Made by a program: the position numbers and the translations under genes. A model generated the notes under the pieces. That model worked only from the letters and a program-made list of their open reading frames with translations, did not search any database and was not told where the DNA came from. From Bacteroidota bacterium (GTDB lineage: Bacteria; Bacteroidota; Ignavibacteria; UBA10030; UBA8401): DNA of 10,725 bases. Shown here in pieces: positions 1 through 7,537 of this stretch. Each line of letters starts with the position of its first letter. Within the stretch, counting starts at the first letter, position 1. Location: the NCBI GenBank assembly GCA_030824175.1, contig JAVBYH010000287.1:1-10725 (forward strand), written 5' to 3'.

Positions 1-1
1 T

Positions 2-2644
2 ATGAAAGTGTTCGTATTGTGTTGTTGTGTGCTGTTGTTCGTCGCCGGTTTCGCCGCGGAAGCCGCGGTCCTCAGTTCCCGGCCCGTCGTTGCGGTCCGC
101 ACGCCGGATCCGATCACACTCGACGGCGCGCTCGATGAATCCGTCTGGCACAACGGCAACGCCGTCACCGGATTCGTACAGCGTGACCCGACAGAAGGGG
201 CGGCGGCCTCGGAGAAGATGGAGGTTCGCATCGCGTACGACGCGGACGCCCTCTATGTCGGCGCTCGCATGTTCGATGCGCATCCCGATTCGATCGTCGC
301 GCGGCTCGAACGCAAGGACAACGACACGAACTCCGATTTTTTCTTATTCTTCGTCGATCCGTACAACGACAAACGCTCCGGATATTATTTCGGCGTCAAT
401 GCCGCCGGTACGCTCTACGACGGCACGATGTTCAACGACGATTGGGACAGCAACTCGTGGGACGGGGTGTGGGAATGCAAGACGCGCATCGACAGCGAGG
501 GATGGACCGCCGAATACCGCATCCCGTTCTCCCAGCTCAGGTTCTTCGAGAAGGACAGTTACGTATGGGGCGTGAATTTCAAACGCGGCATCGAACGGAA
601 GCACGAACAGGACTACCTCGTCCCGACGCCGAAGAACGGCAGCGGCTTCGTGTCACGCTTCGTCGATCTCGTGGGCATCGAACGGATCGGAAGTCCCCGG
701 CGTTTCGAGTTCATTCCGTACGTCACGGCGAAGGGTGAATACCTCACACACGATGCCGGCGATCCCTTCCGCACCGGCTCCCGCTACGCAGGAACGATCG
801 GGGCGGATATGAAATTCGGCATCGGCAGCAATCTCACCATGGATGCCACGGTGAACCCCGATTTCGGGCAGGTGGAAGTCGATCCGGCCGTCGTGAATCT
901 CAGCGACGCCGAAACGTACTATAATGAAAAACGTCCGTTCTTCATGGAGGGGGCGAGCATCTTCGATTTCGGAGAGGGCGGAGCCAACAACAACTGGAAT
1001 TTCGGCACGAATTCCCCCTCGTTCTTTTATACGCGGCGCATCGGACGTGCGCCGCAGGGATCGACGCCCGACGAGGCGGACTATGTGGACCGACCCACCG
1101 GCGCGCACATCCTCGGCGCCGCCAAGCTCACAGGCCGTGTGGGAGACAACTGGAACATCGGCACCGTCCACGCGCTCACATCGAACGAATACGCCCGCGT
1201 CGCGGCAGACGACAGGCGGTTCGATCATCCCGTCGAACCGCTCACGTATTTCGGCATCGCGCGGGCGCGCAAGGAACTGAACACAGGGAAAGCGTCCATC
1301 GGTTTCATGGGCACGCTCACGGAACGACGCTTGTCCGATCCCGTCTACGCGCATCAGTATAACAGCAACGCGGCGGTGGCGGGCATCGACGGCTGGACGT
1401 ATCTGGATGCGGATGCCGTGTGGGCCCTGACGGGCTGGTCCGGCATTTCGCGCATCGCCGGCACCAAACAGCGGATGATCGACGTACAGCGCAATTCCGT
1501 CCATTATTTTCAGCGCGACGATGTGGACCATCTCGGCGTCGACAGCAGCGCCCGGTCGCTCGCCGGGTACGCCGGACGCTTCGCAGTGAATAAGCAGAAG
1601 GGGAATTTCGAGTTCAACGCCGCGCTTGCGTTCGTCTCTCCGGAATTCGACGCGAACGACGTCGGCTTCCAATGGCGCGCCGACAACATCAACTATCACA
1701 TCCTGACAGGGTATAAGTGGACGGAGCCCGGAGACGTGTTCCGCTACATGCAGGTCGATGCGGCGTACTATCACAGTTACGACTTCGGCATGAACACGAC
1801 GGACGACGGCTGGTTCGCGCTGACGAATCTGACATTCCAAAATTATTACAACGTCTCGTGCTGGATCGCCTTCAATCCCAACGAGACGCTCTACAAGGAC
1901 CGGACGCGCGGAGGCCCGTTCCTCGTCCGTCCCCGCTGGTCGGAGATCGAGTTCGAAGCCGGCACGGACCGACAGAAACCGATTGCGTTCTCGTTCAGTA
2001 CGCACGCCGTCGCCATCCGGCCGTCGTGGTCGTATTCGTACAACGTCGAGATGCTTCTGAGGCCTGCGAGCAATATTTCCGTGTCTGTCGCCCCGGCATA
2101 CAGCCGCGACCTCGACGACGAACAGTGGATCGACAACATCACCGATCCGCTCGCCGCGGCGACGTACGGGCGGCGGTTCATCTTCGCCACGCTCGATCAG
2201 CGGACGATCTCCGCCAACGTGCGTGTGAACTGGACCTTTTCACCAGAGCTGAGCGTGCAGCTCTTCGCGCAGCCGATCGTCTCCCATAATACGTTCAGAG
2301 GATTCAAGGAGCTGGCACGGCCCGGGTCGAAAGAGTTCATCGTATACGGCGCCGATGCGGGAACATGGGATCCGGGCACATTCACCGCCGATCCCGACGG
2401 CGCCGGAACCGCCCCTGCGATCGATATCGGGGACAAGGACTTTACGTACAAGGGACTGCGTGGAAATCTCATCGTCCGATGGGAATACACTCCGGGTTCC
2501 GCGCTGTTCTTCGTGTGGACGCAGAGCCGGAACGACGACAGAAAGACGGACGGCCTCGCGGTCGGTCCGTCGGCCGCCAGACTGTTCGAACTCGCGGCCG
2601 ACAATATCGTGCTCGTAAAGTGGTCGCATTATTTCAATCTCTAA
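2..2644 (+). CDS. DUF5916 outer-membrane beta-barrel protein with N-terminal CBM9-like domain
   Basis: Predicted exported outer-membrane protein of 880 residues; the substrate is unknown. Residues 1-21 form a signal peptide with an unusual CCC run in the hydrophobic core; cleavage is probably in the AEA-AV area. Residues ~35-205 resemble the CBM9-like domain that opens these proteins (ITLDGALDESVW at 38-49, then LYVGARMFD and the GWTAEYRIPFSQL stretch near 168-179). From ~230 the DUF5916 region follows, with the family's hallmark NPDFGQVEVDPAVVNLS (285-301) and EKRPFFMEG (309-317), then TRRIGRAPQG. The rest is rich in alternating aromatic and polar residues typical of a transmembrane barrel, and the protein ends in HYFNL, as an outer-membrane barrel's last strand would. 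Length is normal for the family. The ATG lies at the window edge, so its RBS and promoter are not visible. The next gene starts 16 bases after the stop and is probably co-transcribed. The CBM9 similarity does not prove sugar binding. Confidence 0.9.
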   Translation: MKVFVLCCCVLLFVAGFAAEAAVLSSRPVVAVRTPDPITLDGALDESVWHNGNAVTGFVQRDPTEGAAASEKMEVRIAYDADALYVGARMFDAHPDSIVARLERKDNDTNSDFFLFFVDPYNDKRSGYYFGVNAAGTLYDGTMFNDDWDSNSWDGVWECKTRIDSEGWTAEYRIPFSQLRFFEKDSYVWGVNFKRGIERKHEQDYLVPTPKNGSGFVSRFVDLVGIERIGSPRRFEFIPYVTAKGEYLTHDAGDPFRTGSRYAGTIGADMKFGIGSNLTMDATVNPDFGQVEVDPAVVNLSDAETYYNEKRPFFMEGASIFDFGEGGANNNWNFGTNSPSFFYTRRIGRAPQGSTPDEADYVDRPTGAHILGAAKLTGRVGDNWNIGTVHALTSNEYARVAADDRRFDHPVEPLTYFGIARARKELNTGKASIGFMGTLTERRLSDPVYAHQYNSNAAVAGIDGWTYLDADAVWALTGWSGISRIAGTKQRMIDVQRNSVHYFQRDDVDHLGVDSSARSLAGYAGRFAVNKQKGNFEFNAALAFVSPEFDANDVGFQWRADNINYHILTGYKWTEPGDVFRYMQVDAAYYHSYDFGMNTTDDGWFALTNLTFQNYYNVSCWIAFNPNETLYKDRTRGGPFLVRPRWSEIEFEAGTDRQKPIAFSFSTHAVAIRPSWSYSYNVEMLLRPASNISVSVAPAYSRDLDDEQWIDNITDPLAAATYGRRFIFATLDQRTISANVRVNWTFSPELSVQLFAQPIVSHNTFRGFKELARPGSKEFIVYGADAGTWDPGTFTADPDGAGTAPAIDIGDKDFTYKGLRGNLIVRWEYTPGSALFFVWTQSRNDDRKTDGLAVGPSAARLFELAADNIVLVKWSHYFNL

Positions 2645-2660
2645 CATCCCAGAGGAATCC

Positions 2661-3992
2661 ATGAAACTCTTTCTCGTGCTCGGCTTTTGTGCAATGCTCT
2701 GTTCTGCCTCCGCGCAGGTGCCCGACTGGTATGCGACGCACACGCATCGCGCCCATCAACCGGACCTGTACATCATCGGCGTGGGAGCGGGCGAGGGATC
2801 GAACGCGGTGGAGAAGGCAAAAAAGAACGCACAGGCCGACATCGTTTCGCAGATCAAGGTGCAGGTGAAGAACGAGATACGCACGATCACCGAGAGCTAC
2901 CAGCTGAACCAGGACGAAACCGTGTCGTCGGAGTTCCGTTCCCAGTCGCGCACGGTGGTGAGCGAGGAAATCGCCGGCGCGGTCATCGTCGAGACTTTCG
3001 TCGATCCGCAGACGGACATCGCATATGCCCTTGCCGCGCTCGACAGGGCACAGTACTGCGGGGGATTGCGCGGGGACATGAACACGGCGTGGACGCAGGC
3101 CGCGGAGCTCCGGACGACGGCGGCGGACTTTCTGACGCGCGGAAAATTCTCCGATGCGGTGCACTCCGTGGCCGAGGCGCGCGCGCTCATCGTGGGCGCG
3201 CTTCCGAAAAAGGCGCTGCACGATGCCGTTGCGGGCAAGGCATATACGCCCCCGAATCCGGCGACCCCCCTGTCTCTCACGAGCGAGGTGCGTACGATGA
3301 TCTCGAAGGTGCGCATGGAAAAGCTGCAAGGCGACAGGCAGAGCGGAAAGATCGGCACAAAATTCGGCGAACCGTTCACGGTTCGGGTCCTCTTCGAGTC
3401 GACGCCCGTGACGGGGGCGGAGCTCACGTTCGAAGCGACGGATCAAATAAAACTCGGCGACGCACAGACCGACGACCGGGGCGAGGCGTCGTTTTCCGCG
3501 CATGTCCGGAAGCTGCCCGGCAACACGCTCCGTGTGCGGATGGGGCTCGGCGAGATGACGAAGGAATTCGAACGCACGCTCGTCTCCGGAGCGGCCGCCT
3601 TTACGTTCACCCCGCATCTGTCCGATATCGGATTCGAGATCGCCACGCAATCCGTGAAGGGGGCATCATCAGAGGCGCTGAAGGGGAGGGTGGCATCGGC
3701 GGTGGCGAAGGTCGGCTATCGCGTCCTGCCTTCCTCGCGGTACAGACTCGATCTGACGATGCAGCATGCTCCGTTCGTGAAGAGCGAGGGATTCAGCGGA
3801 ACACTGAACACGGTGAAGATCGAGACGGTGGTGACGCTTGTGGATAAACAGACAGGCGCAGCCGTCGGCACCTATGCGGCGTCGGCCACCGGCGGAGGAC
3901 GCACGGAACAGGATGCGCTCGCGAAAGCCGCGGCCGCCGTCACGATCGACTCGATGAAACTCGCCGATCTCCTCGAGAAGATCGCGCAATGA
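2661..3992 (+). CDS. Exported LPP20-domain protein with Ig-like and uncharacterised C-terminal regions
   Basis: Secreted or periplasmic protein of 443 residues; molecular function unknown. Residues 1-18 are a signal peptide ending in an ASA-Q type signal peptidase I site; the cysteines at 10 and 14 do not sit in a good lipobox, so I do not call it a lipoprotein. Residues ~20-132 match the LPP20 domain pattern: PDWY, then YIIGVGAGEG (38-46), a helix of alternating A/K residues, and a late ALAALDRAQY strand. Residues ~140-225 look helical. Residues ~235-305 look like an Ig-like or CarboxypepD_reg-like beta sandwich (VTGAELTFEAT, then TDDRGEASFSA). The last ~130 residues form an alpha/beta region I do not recognise (GYRVLPSSRYRLDL, then a Gly/Ala-rich helix). 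The ATG is preceded by GAGGA at 2652-2656. It lies 16 bases after the DUF5916 gene, suggesting one transcript, and is followed by a strong terminator. LPP20 is named after a Helicobacter lipoprotein; the name does not give a role. Confidence 0.82.
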   Translation: MKLFLVLGFCAMLCSASAQVPDWYATHTHRAHQPDLYIIGVGAGEGSNAVEKAKKNAQADIVSQIKVQVKNEIRTITESYQLNQDETVSSEFRSQSRTVVSEEIAGAVIVETFVDPQTDIAYALAALDRAQYCGGLRGDMNTAWTQAAELRTTAADFLTRGKFSDAVHSVAEARALIVGALPKKALHDAVAGKAYTPPNPATPLSLTSEVRTMISKVRMEKLQGDRQSGKIGTKFGEPFTVRVLFESTPVTGAELTFEATDQIKLGDAQTDDRGEASFSAHVRKLPGNTLRVRMGLGEMTKEFERTLVSGAAAFTFTPHLSDIGFEIATQSVKGASSEALKGRVASAVAKVGYRVLPSSRYRLDLTMQHAPFVKSEGFSGTLNTVKIETVVTLVDKQTGAAVGTYAASATGGGRTEQDALAKAAAAVTIDSMKLADLLEKIAQ

Positions 3993-4003
3993 TGGACCGC
4001 AAT

Positions 4004-4043
4004 AAAAAAGGGGCAGACGATTCGTCGTCTGCCCCTTTTTTTT
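4004..4043. terminator. Strong bidirectional intrinsic terminator between convergent genes
   Basis: A perfect inverted repeat has arms at 4004-4020 and 4025-4041. Its GC-rich core is GGGGCAGACGA (4010-4020) pairing with TCGTCTGCCCC (4025-4035), closed by a TTCG tetraloop (4021-4024). The core is flanked by an A-run (4004-4009) on the left and eight Ts (4036-4043) on the right. Read on the plus strand it gives a hairpin followed by a U-tract just after the LPP20-domain gene. Read on the minus strand the A-run becomes a U-tract just after the STAS gene. It therefore most likely ends both transcription units. This is seen directly in the sequence; activity is inferred. Confidence 0.95.
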
Positions 4044-4061
4044 ATAGAATTGCAACCGCCG

Positions 4062-4397
4062 TCAGTAGCTGTCGACGGCCTTCTTCACAGAGTCGAACAC
4101 TTCGAAGACCGCAACAAGCTTCGTAATGGTCAGCAGGTTCATCACCTTCGGCGACACAGCCGCGAGCTTGAGGTCGCCGCCGGCGTTGCGCATCGTGGTG
4201 ACGCCGCCGATCAGTATCCCCAATCCGGAGCTGTTCATCAGCGTCACTGCCCCGAGATCGATGACGACCTTCTTCTTCTTCGCATCGATGAGCTTGTGGA
4301 GCGTGTCGTTGATCTCCGCCGCGTCCGGTCCGCCGAGCATGGTGCCGTCGAGCGTCACTACCGCTACTGAGCCGATATCCCGTGTCGTAAGTTTCAT
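4062..4397 (-). CDS. STAS-domain anti-sigma factor antagonist (SpoIIAA/RsbV-like), last gene of the secDF operon
   Basis: Small cytoplasmic single-domain protein of 111 residues, the usual size for anti-anti-sigma factors. The STAS fold is evident from VAVVTLDGTMLGGPDA (11-26), KKVVIDLGAV (42-51) and the signature loop MNSSGLGIL (54-62). Ser56 aligns with the serine that RsbW/SpoIIAB-type kinases phosphorylate in the D-S-[ST]-G motif of SpoIIAA and RsbV; here Asn55 replaces the usual Asp. In the known systems the unphosphorylated form binds the kinase/anti-sigma factor and releases its target. The ATG at 4395-4397 has AAGGA nine bases upstream (4407-4411, minus strand). It starts 42 bases after secF on the same strand and ends at a strong terminator, so it is likely transcribed with secDF. 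Its kinase partner is not proven; the HATPase at 10156 is the nearest candidate. A non-sigma role for this STAS protein is possible. Confidence 0.9.
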   Translation of the reverse strand: MKLTTRDIGSVAVVTLDGTMLGGPDAAEINDTLHKLIDAKKKKVVIDLGAVTLMNSSGLGILIGGVTTMRNAGGDLKLAAVSPKVMNLLTITKLVAVFEVFDSVKKAVDSY

Positions 4398-4439
4398 GAG
4401 TGCATGTCCTTCAAGGATGCTACGGTTCGTATGACGATG

Positions 4440-5375
4440 TTATTTTTTGATTGCCTTTGCCGCTTTTTTCTTGTTCTGCCAGAGCGTGTAATCGAGTACG
4501 ATGGCGCTTGCGACGTAGATGGACGAATACGTGCCGAAGATCGAACCGATGAAGAATGTGAAGGCAAAGCCGCGGTTCACTTCGCCGCCGGCCAGCATGA
4601 GCACGATGAGCACGAGAACGACGGTGCCGTTCGTGATGATCGTACGGCTGAGCGTCTCGTTCACAGAATTGTTCATGATGTTGTAGAGCGATTCGGTCTT
4701 GTGGATCTTCTTATTCTCACGGATGCGGTCGAACACGACGACAGTGTCGTTGATCGAGAAGCCGATGAGCGTCAGGAACGCGGCCATCATCGTCTGCGTG
4801 AGCTCGAGGTTCAGGTACGGCGACATTCCGTTCAGGATGATCACAACGCCGAGCGTGAGAATCACGTCGTGGATGAGCGAGATGACGCCGGCAAGCCCGT
4901 AGATGAACTCGAACCGGAACCCGATGTAGACCATGATGAGGAACAGCGTCGCGATGACTGCATAGATCGCATTGCGGCGCAATTCGGCCCCGACCTTCGG
5001 TCCGATCTTGTCTTCCTTGAGCACCTGGAACTTGTTGTTCGGGAAGGAGCCGGACACGTTCTCGCGGATCTTCTCGGCGACTTTTCCGCCGTCGGCCTGT
5101 TCCGCTACGCGGATGAGGATGTCTGTCGAGACGCCGAACGTCTTGATCTCGGCGCCGCTGAATCCCCCCTTTTCCATAGCCGAGCGCACATCATTGATCG
5201 ATGGCGGGGTGTCGAAGCGAAGCATCAATTCGGTGCCGCCGAGGAAGTCGATGCCGAACTGCATTCCCCTCACGGCGAAGCCGGCGATACCGACGAGCAG
5301 TGTGACAAGGGAAAGGGCATACCATAAGCGCCGTTTTCCCATGAAATCGATATGGGTTAATTTAAATAATCGCAT
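4440..5375 (-). CDS. secF: Protein translocase subunit SecF
   Basis: Inner-membrane subunit of the SecDF complex, which uses the proton gradient to pull exported proteins out of the SecYEG channel on the periplasmic side. At 311 residues it is standard for SecF. Visible hallmarks are a first membrane helix at ~17-36, the family motif FGIDFLGGTE (40-49), a periplasmic domain to ~120, KIGPKVGAELRRNA (123-136), then five further helices (~135-153, 157-181, 193-214, 245-263, 270-294). GFSINDTVVVFDRIREN (205-221) is the diagnostic SecF motif and contains the conserved helix-4 Asp. SVNETLSRTI (237-246) follows. The ATG at 5373-5375 has AGGAGAG at 5384-5390 on the minus strand. It lies 30 bases downstream of secD on the same strand, so the two are co-transcribed. 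The C-terminus is Lys-rich, as expected for a cytoplasmic tail. Confidence 0.97.
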   Translation of the reverse strand: MRLFKLTHIDFMGKRRLWYALSLVTLLVGIAGFAVRGMQFGIDFLGGTELMLRFDTPPSINDVRSAMEKGGFSGAEIKTFGVSTDILIRVAEQADGGKVAEKIRENVSGSFPNNKFQVLKEDKIGPKVGAELRRNAIYAVIATLFLIMVYIGFRFEFIYGLAGVISLIHDVILTLGVVIILNGMSPYLNLELTQTMMAAFLTLIGFSINDTVVVFDRIRENKKIHKTESLYNIMNNSVNETLSRTIITNGTVVLVLIVLMLAGGEVNRGFAFTFFIGSIFGTYSSIYVASAIVLDYTLWQNKKKAAKAIKK

Positions 5376-5405
5376 GAGTGTTGCTCTCCTAAGGTCAGAA
5401 TTATG

Positions 5406-7301
5406 TTATCCGAAATTAATTGTCTTGGCGCCGCGCTCGATCATAAATTCGAAGATGACTCGTGAAATGAGAACGGACGTGAACAAGTTTGCCGTCACAC
5501 CCATCATGAGCGTCAACGCGAAACCCTGCACCGGGCCCGAACCGAACTGATAGAGGACCATGCCTGCGAAGAATGTCGTGACGTTCGAATCGAGGATGGC
5601 GGTGAACGCCTTGTCGTATCCCGCTGCGATGGATGCGCCAAGCGTCTTGCTCGTTGCGAGCTCCTCGCGTATGCGCTCGTTGATCAGCACGTTCGCGTCG
5701 ACGGCCATGCCGATGGAGAGCACGATGCCCGCGATGCCGGGAAGCGTCAGCGTGCCCTGGAATGCGGCGAGCACGGCGAAGATGAAGAGAACGTTGAAGA
5801 ACAGGCCGATGTTCGCGACCATGCCGCCGGTGCGATAGTAGATGATCATGAAGCCGACTACAATGATCAGCGCGTAGAGGAACGAGTACGTGCCGGCCTC
5901 GATGGAATCGGATCCGAGCGACGGTCCGACGGAGCGCTGTTCCATGATCTCGACGGGGGCGGGGAGGGCGCCGGCTTTGAGGATGATCTCGAGGAGGCGG
6001 GCCTCGTCGATGCTTTCCATGCCTTCGATTTGCGAGCGGCCGCCGGTGATCTTGCCGCGAATGTTCGGGGCGGAGAACACGGAATTATCGAGCACGATGG
6101 CCATGCGCTTGTTGACGTTTGCGCCGGTGATGCGCGCCCATTCGCGCGCGCCTTCGCTGTTCATTTCCATCGTGACGATGGGCTGGTTGAAGTTCGGATC
6201 AATCGTTGCGCGGGCGTCGATGACGACGGTGCCTGTGAGCTCGGCCGTCTTCTTCAGTCCGAGGAGGCCGAAGTATTTTACGCCGCCGTCGATGAATTCG
6301 GGTTTCGATTTGTAGTAGAACGCCATGTCTGCGGGGATGAGGCGCTGCACGTCGGGGCGCGCGAGAATGCGGTCGACCTTCGAGCGGTCGTTTTCCGAGA
6401 CGTAGGCATCGCCTGTGCCCTGCTGGTTCGGGCGCACGAGCGTGAGGAACGGATGGGCCTTCGCGGCCTGTTCCGGCGTCATGTCGGCGGTCGATGCCGC
6501 GGCGGCCGTGGTATCCGTCTGCTGCAGCGCGGAGAGCGCACTGGCGGGCTTGCCTGCGGCTGTTGTGTCGGCTTGTGCCGCGACGGCCGCGGTGGTGTCC
6601 ACGATCTTGTTGCTGGCAAGATACGTGTCGATCGCCTGCATCGTCTTGTAGATGATGTCCGCGTCCTTCATGAGCTTGAATTCGAGCATCGCCGTGCCCT
6701 GGAGCAGCTGGCGGACTTCGGATTCCTTCGAGACGCCGGGGAGTTCGACAATGATGCGACGTCCGCCCTGTTTCTGGATCGAGGGTTCGGAGACGCCGTA
6801 CTGGTCGACGCGGTTGCGCACGATTTCCATTGCGCGGTCCACTGCCTTCTCCGATTCGGCGCTGAGCCTGCTGACGATCTCGTCGTTCGTTTCACGCAGG
6901 CTGCCGTAGTATTTGCTCAGGCGAATGCCGCGTGCCTCGAACTTCGCCTTGAAGATGTTCACGATCGGTTCGTCGCTAGTCAATGCTTCCTTGTTTATAT
7001 CCGCCATGATGGCGAAGAACACATCGTCCCTGTTCTTTCCCATCTCCTCGAACATCTTTGCGATGTTCACTTCGAGCACGACGCGCATGCCGCCCTGAAG
7101 GTCGAGGCCGAGTTTGATGCGCTTGGCGCGCACATCTTTGATGGCTATTTCATTCTCGTCTAAGTACGCGAGGCTGTCGGCACCGGACAGCGAGGCGAGT
7201 TTCTGATCGAATTGATACGACCGGAATGTTGGATAGAGAAAATACCCTGCAAGCAAGAAGGACGCAAGGATGAGGAGAAGCTTACCGCGGTTTTTTTTCA
7301 C
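5406..7301 (-). CDS. secD: Protein translocase subunit SecD, with a low-complexity insert
   Basis: Partner of SecF in proton-driven late-stage protein export. The 631 residues show an N-terminal helix (~7-24), LGLDLQGGMRVVLEV (64-78), the P1-base signature RNRVDQYGVSEP (162-173) with IIVELPGV (183-190), a periplasmic head, QRSVGPSLGSDSI (455-467), and a C-terminal block of five helices from ~471. GMAVDANVLINERIREEL (531-548) is the diagnostic SecD motif and carries the conserved helix-4 Asp. Between the P1 base and head, residues ~233-282 form an Ala/Thr/Asp-rich stretch with three DTTAA copies, not part of canonical SecD. The start is GTG at 7299-7301, supported by a strong GGAGG at 7309-7313 (minus strand) with 7-base spacing; no ATG is as well placed. 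secF follows after 30 bases. A near-consensus promoter lies about 110 bases upstream of the start codon. Confidence 0.97.
   Translation of the reverse strand: MKKNRGKLLLILASFLLAGYFLYPTFRSYQFDQKLASLSGADSLAYLDENEIAIKDVRAKRIKLGLDLQGGMRVVLEVNIAKMFEEMGKNRDDVFFAIMADINKEALTSDEPIVNIFKAKFEARGIRLSKYYGSLRETNDEIVSRLSAESEKAVDRAMEIVRNRVDQYGVSEPSIQKQGGRRIIVELPGVSKESEVRQLLQGTAMLEFKLMKDADIIYKTMQAIDTYLASNKIVDTTAAVAAQADTTAAGKPASALSALQQTDTTAAAASTADMTPEQAAKAHPFLTLVRPNQQGTGDAYVSENDRSKVDRILARPDVQRLIPADMAFYYKSKPEFIDGGVKYFGLLGLKKTAELTGTVVIDARATIDPNFNQPIVTMEMNSEGAREWARITGANVNKRMAIVLDNSVFSAPNIRGKITGGRSQIEGMESIDEARLLEIILKAGALPAPVEIMEQRSVGPSLGSDSIEAGTYSFLYALIIVVGFMIIYYRTGGMVANIGLFFNVLFIFAVLAAFQGTLTLPGIAGIVLSIGMAVDANVLINERIREELATSKTLGASIAAGYDKAFTAILDSNVTTFFAGMVLYQFGSGPVQGFALTLMMGVTANLFTSVLISRVIFEFMIERGAKTINFG
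6456..6605 (-). repeat. Ala/Thr/Asp-rich low-complexity segment inside secD with three DTTAA repeats
   Basis: This segment encodes SecD residues ~233-282, composed mostly of Ala, Thr, Asp, Gln and Ser. The pentapeptide DTTAA occurs at residues 235-239, 245-249 and 263-267. It sits between the P1 base (ending near DADIIYKTMQAIDTYLAS) and the head region (beginning near HPFLTLVRPNQ), so it should lie on the periplasmic side. It looks like a flexible linker rather than a folded domain. The reading frame is maintained, so it is not a frameshift artefact. Confidence 0.8.
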
Positions 7302-7308
7302 GAAAATA

Positions 7309-7313
7309 CCTCC
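7309..7313 (-). promoter_or_regulatory. Shine-Dalgarno GGAGG deciding the GTG start of secD
   Basis: On the minus strand GGAGG lies seven bases upstream of GTG 7299-7301. It is the strongest ribosome-binding site in the window and fixes secD translation at a non-ATG codon. Confidence 0.85.
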
Positions 7314-7411
7314 GTTACGGGTGAAGTAAACGATACGCTGGATATAGTGATTGGCGGCTCTGATATGGCGCTAGGCTTTAGGCAGAACGCAGCATAGAAT
7401 TTCAAAGCAAA

Positions 7412-7440
7412 AATATAACGCGAAATCGCTCAAAAGTCAA
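7412..7440 (-). promoter_or_regulatory. Predicted promoter of the secD-secF-STAS operon
   Basis: On the minus strand, TTGACT (7435-7440) and TATATT (7412-7417) are separated by exactly 17 bases, close to the sigma-70 consensus. The -10 area reads TATATTTTTG, which also resembles the TAnnTTTG -7 box of Bacteroidota-type promoters. Transcription would begin near 7405, leaving a leader of about 100 bases before the secD start. I see no convincing riboswitch-like structure in that leader. Confidence 0.7.
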
Positions 7441-7507
7441 CGAAAATCTGGATGAACCCTTCGGGAGGGCGGCGAGGACCATGTTCGGCGCCCCCGCATG
7501 TTGCATG

Positions 7508-7537
7508 TTGTATTTAACCGAAGTATTTTATATTTTG
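7508..7537 (+). promoter_or_regulatory. Candidate promoter of the partner-switching cluster
   Basis: TTGTAT (7508-7513) and TATTTT (7531-7536) are 17 bases apart. The latter is followed by G, giving TATTTTG, near the Bacteroidota TAnnTTTG box; an overlapping TATATT at 7529-7534 is an alternative -10 with a 15-base spacer. The predicted start would be near 7543, about 50 bases before the GTG of the phosphatase gene. The match is weaker than that of the secD promoter. Confidence 0.45.

Noticed and set aside
20..29. Cysteine run (CCC) at the N-terminus of the DUF5916 protein as a lipobox
   Set aside because: The cysteines sit at residues 7-9, inside the hydrophobic core and too close to the N-terminus for a lipoprotein cleavage site; a standard signal peptide fits better.
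653..2005. Long open frame of 450 codons on the minus strand, opposite the DUF5916 gene
   Set aside because: Composition is Arg/Val/Glu-rich with no recognisable domain; it lies wholly opposite a well-supported gene and is a by-product of GC-rich codon use.
2634..3650. 338-codon minus-strand open frame opposite the LPP20-domain gene
   Set aside because: Arg/His-rich antisense translation without domain signal; the plus-strand gene has a signal peptide, an RBS and a terminator.
4404..5327. 307-codon plus-strand open frame opposite secF
   Set aside because: Asp/Glu/Arg/His-rich shadow of secF, with no domain signal and no plausible RBS; secF is unambiguous.
6030..7163. 377-codon plus-strand open frame opposite secD
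   Set aside because: Antisense shadow; secD carries all the conserved motifs in the opposite frame.
7378..7395. Five-codon upstream open frame (MLRSA) in the secD leader, as a possible export-sensing leader peptide like SecM or VemP
   Set aside because: Far too short for an arrest peptide, no Shine-Dalgarno site, and no hairpin masking the secD start.
7460..7500. GC-rich stretch with GGGCG/CGCCC pairing as a terminator or structured RNA
   Set aside because: Only five pairs around a 17-base loop, no T-tract, and it lies between two outward-facing promoters where no transcript is expected.
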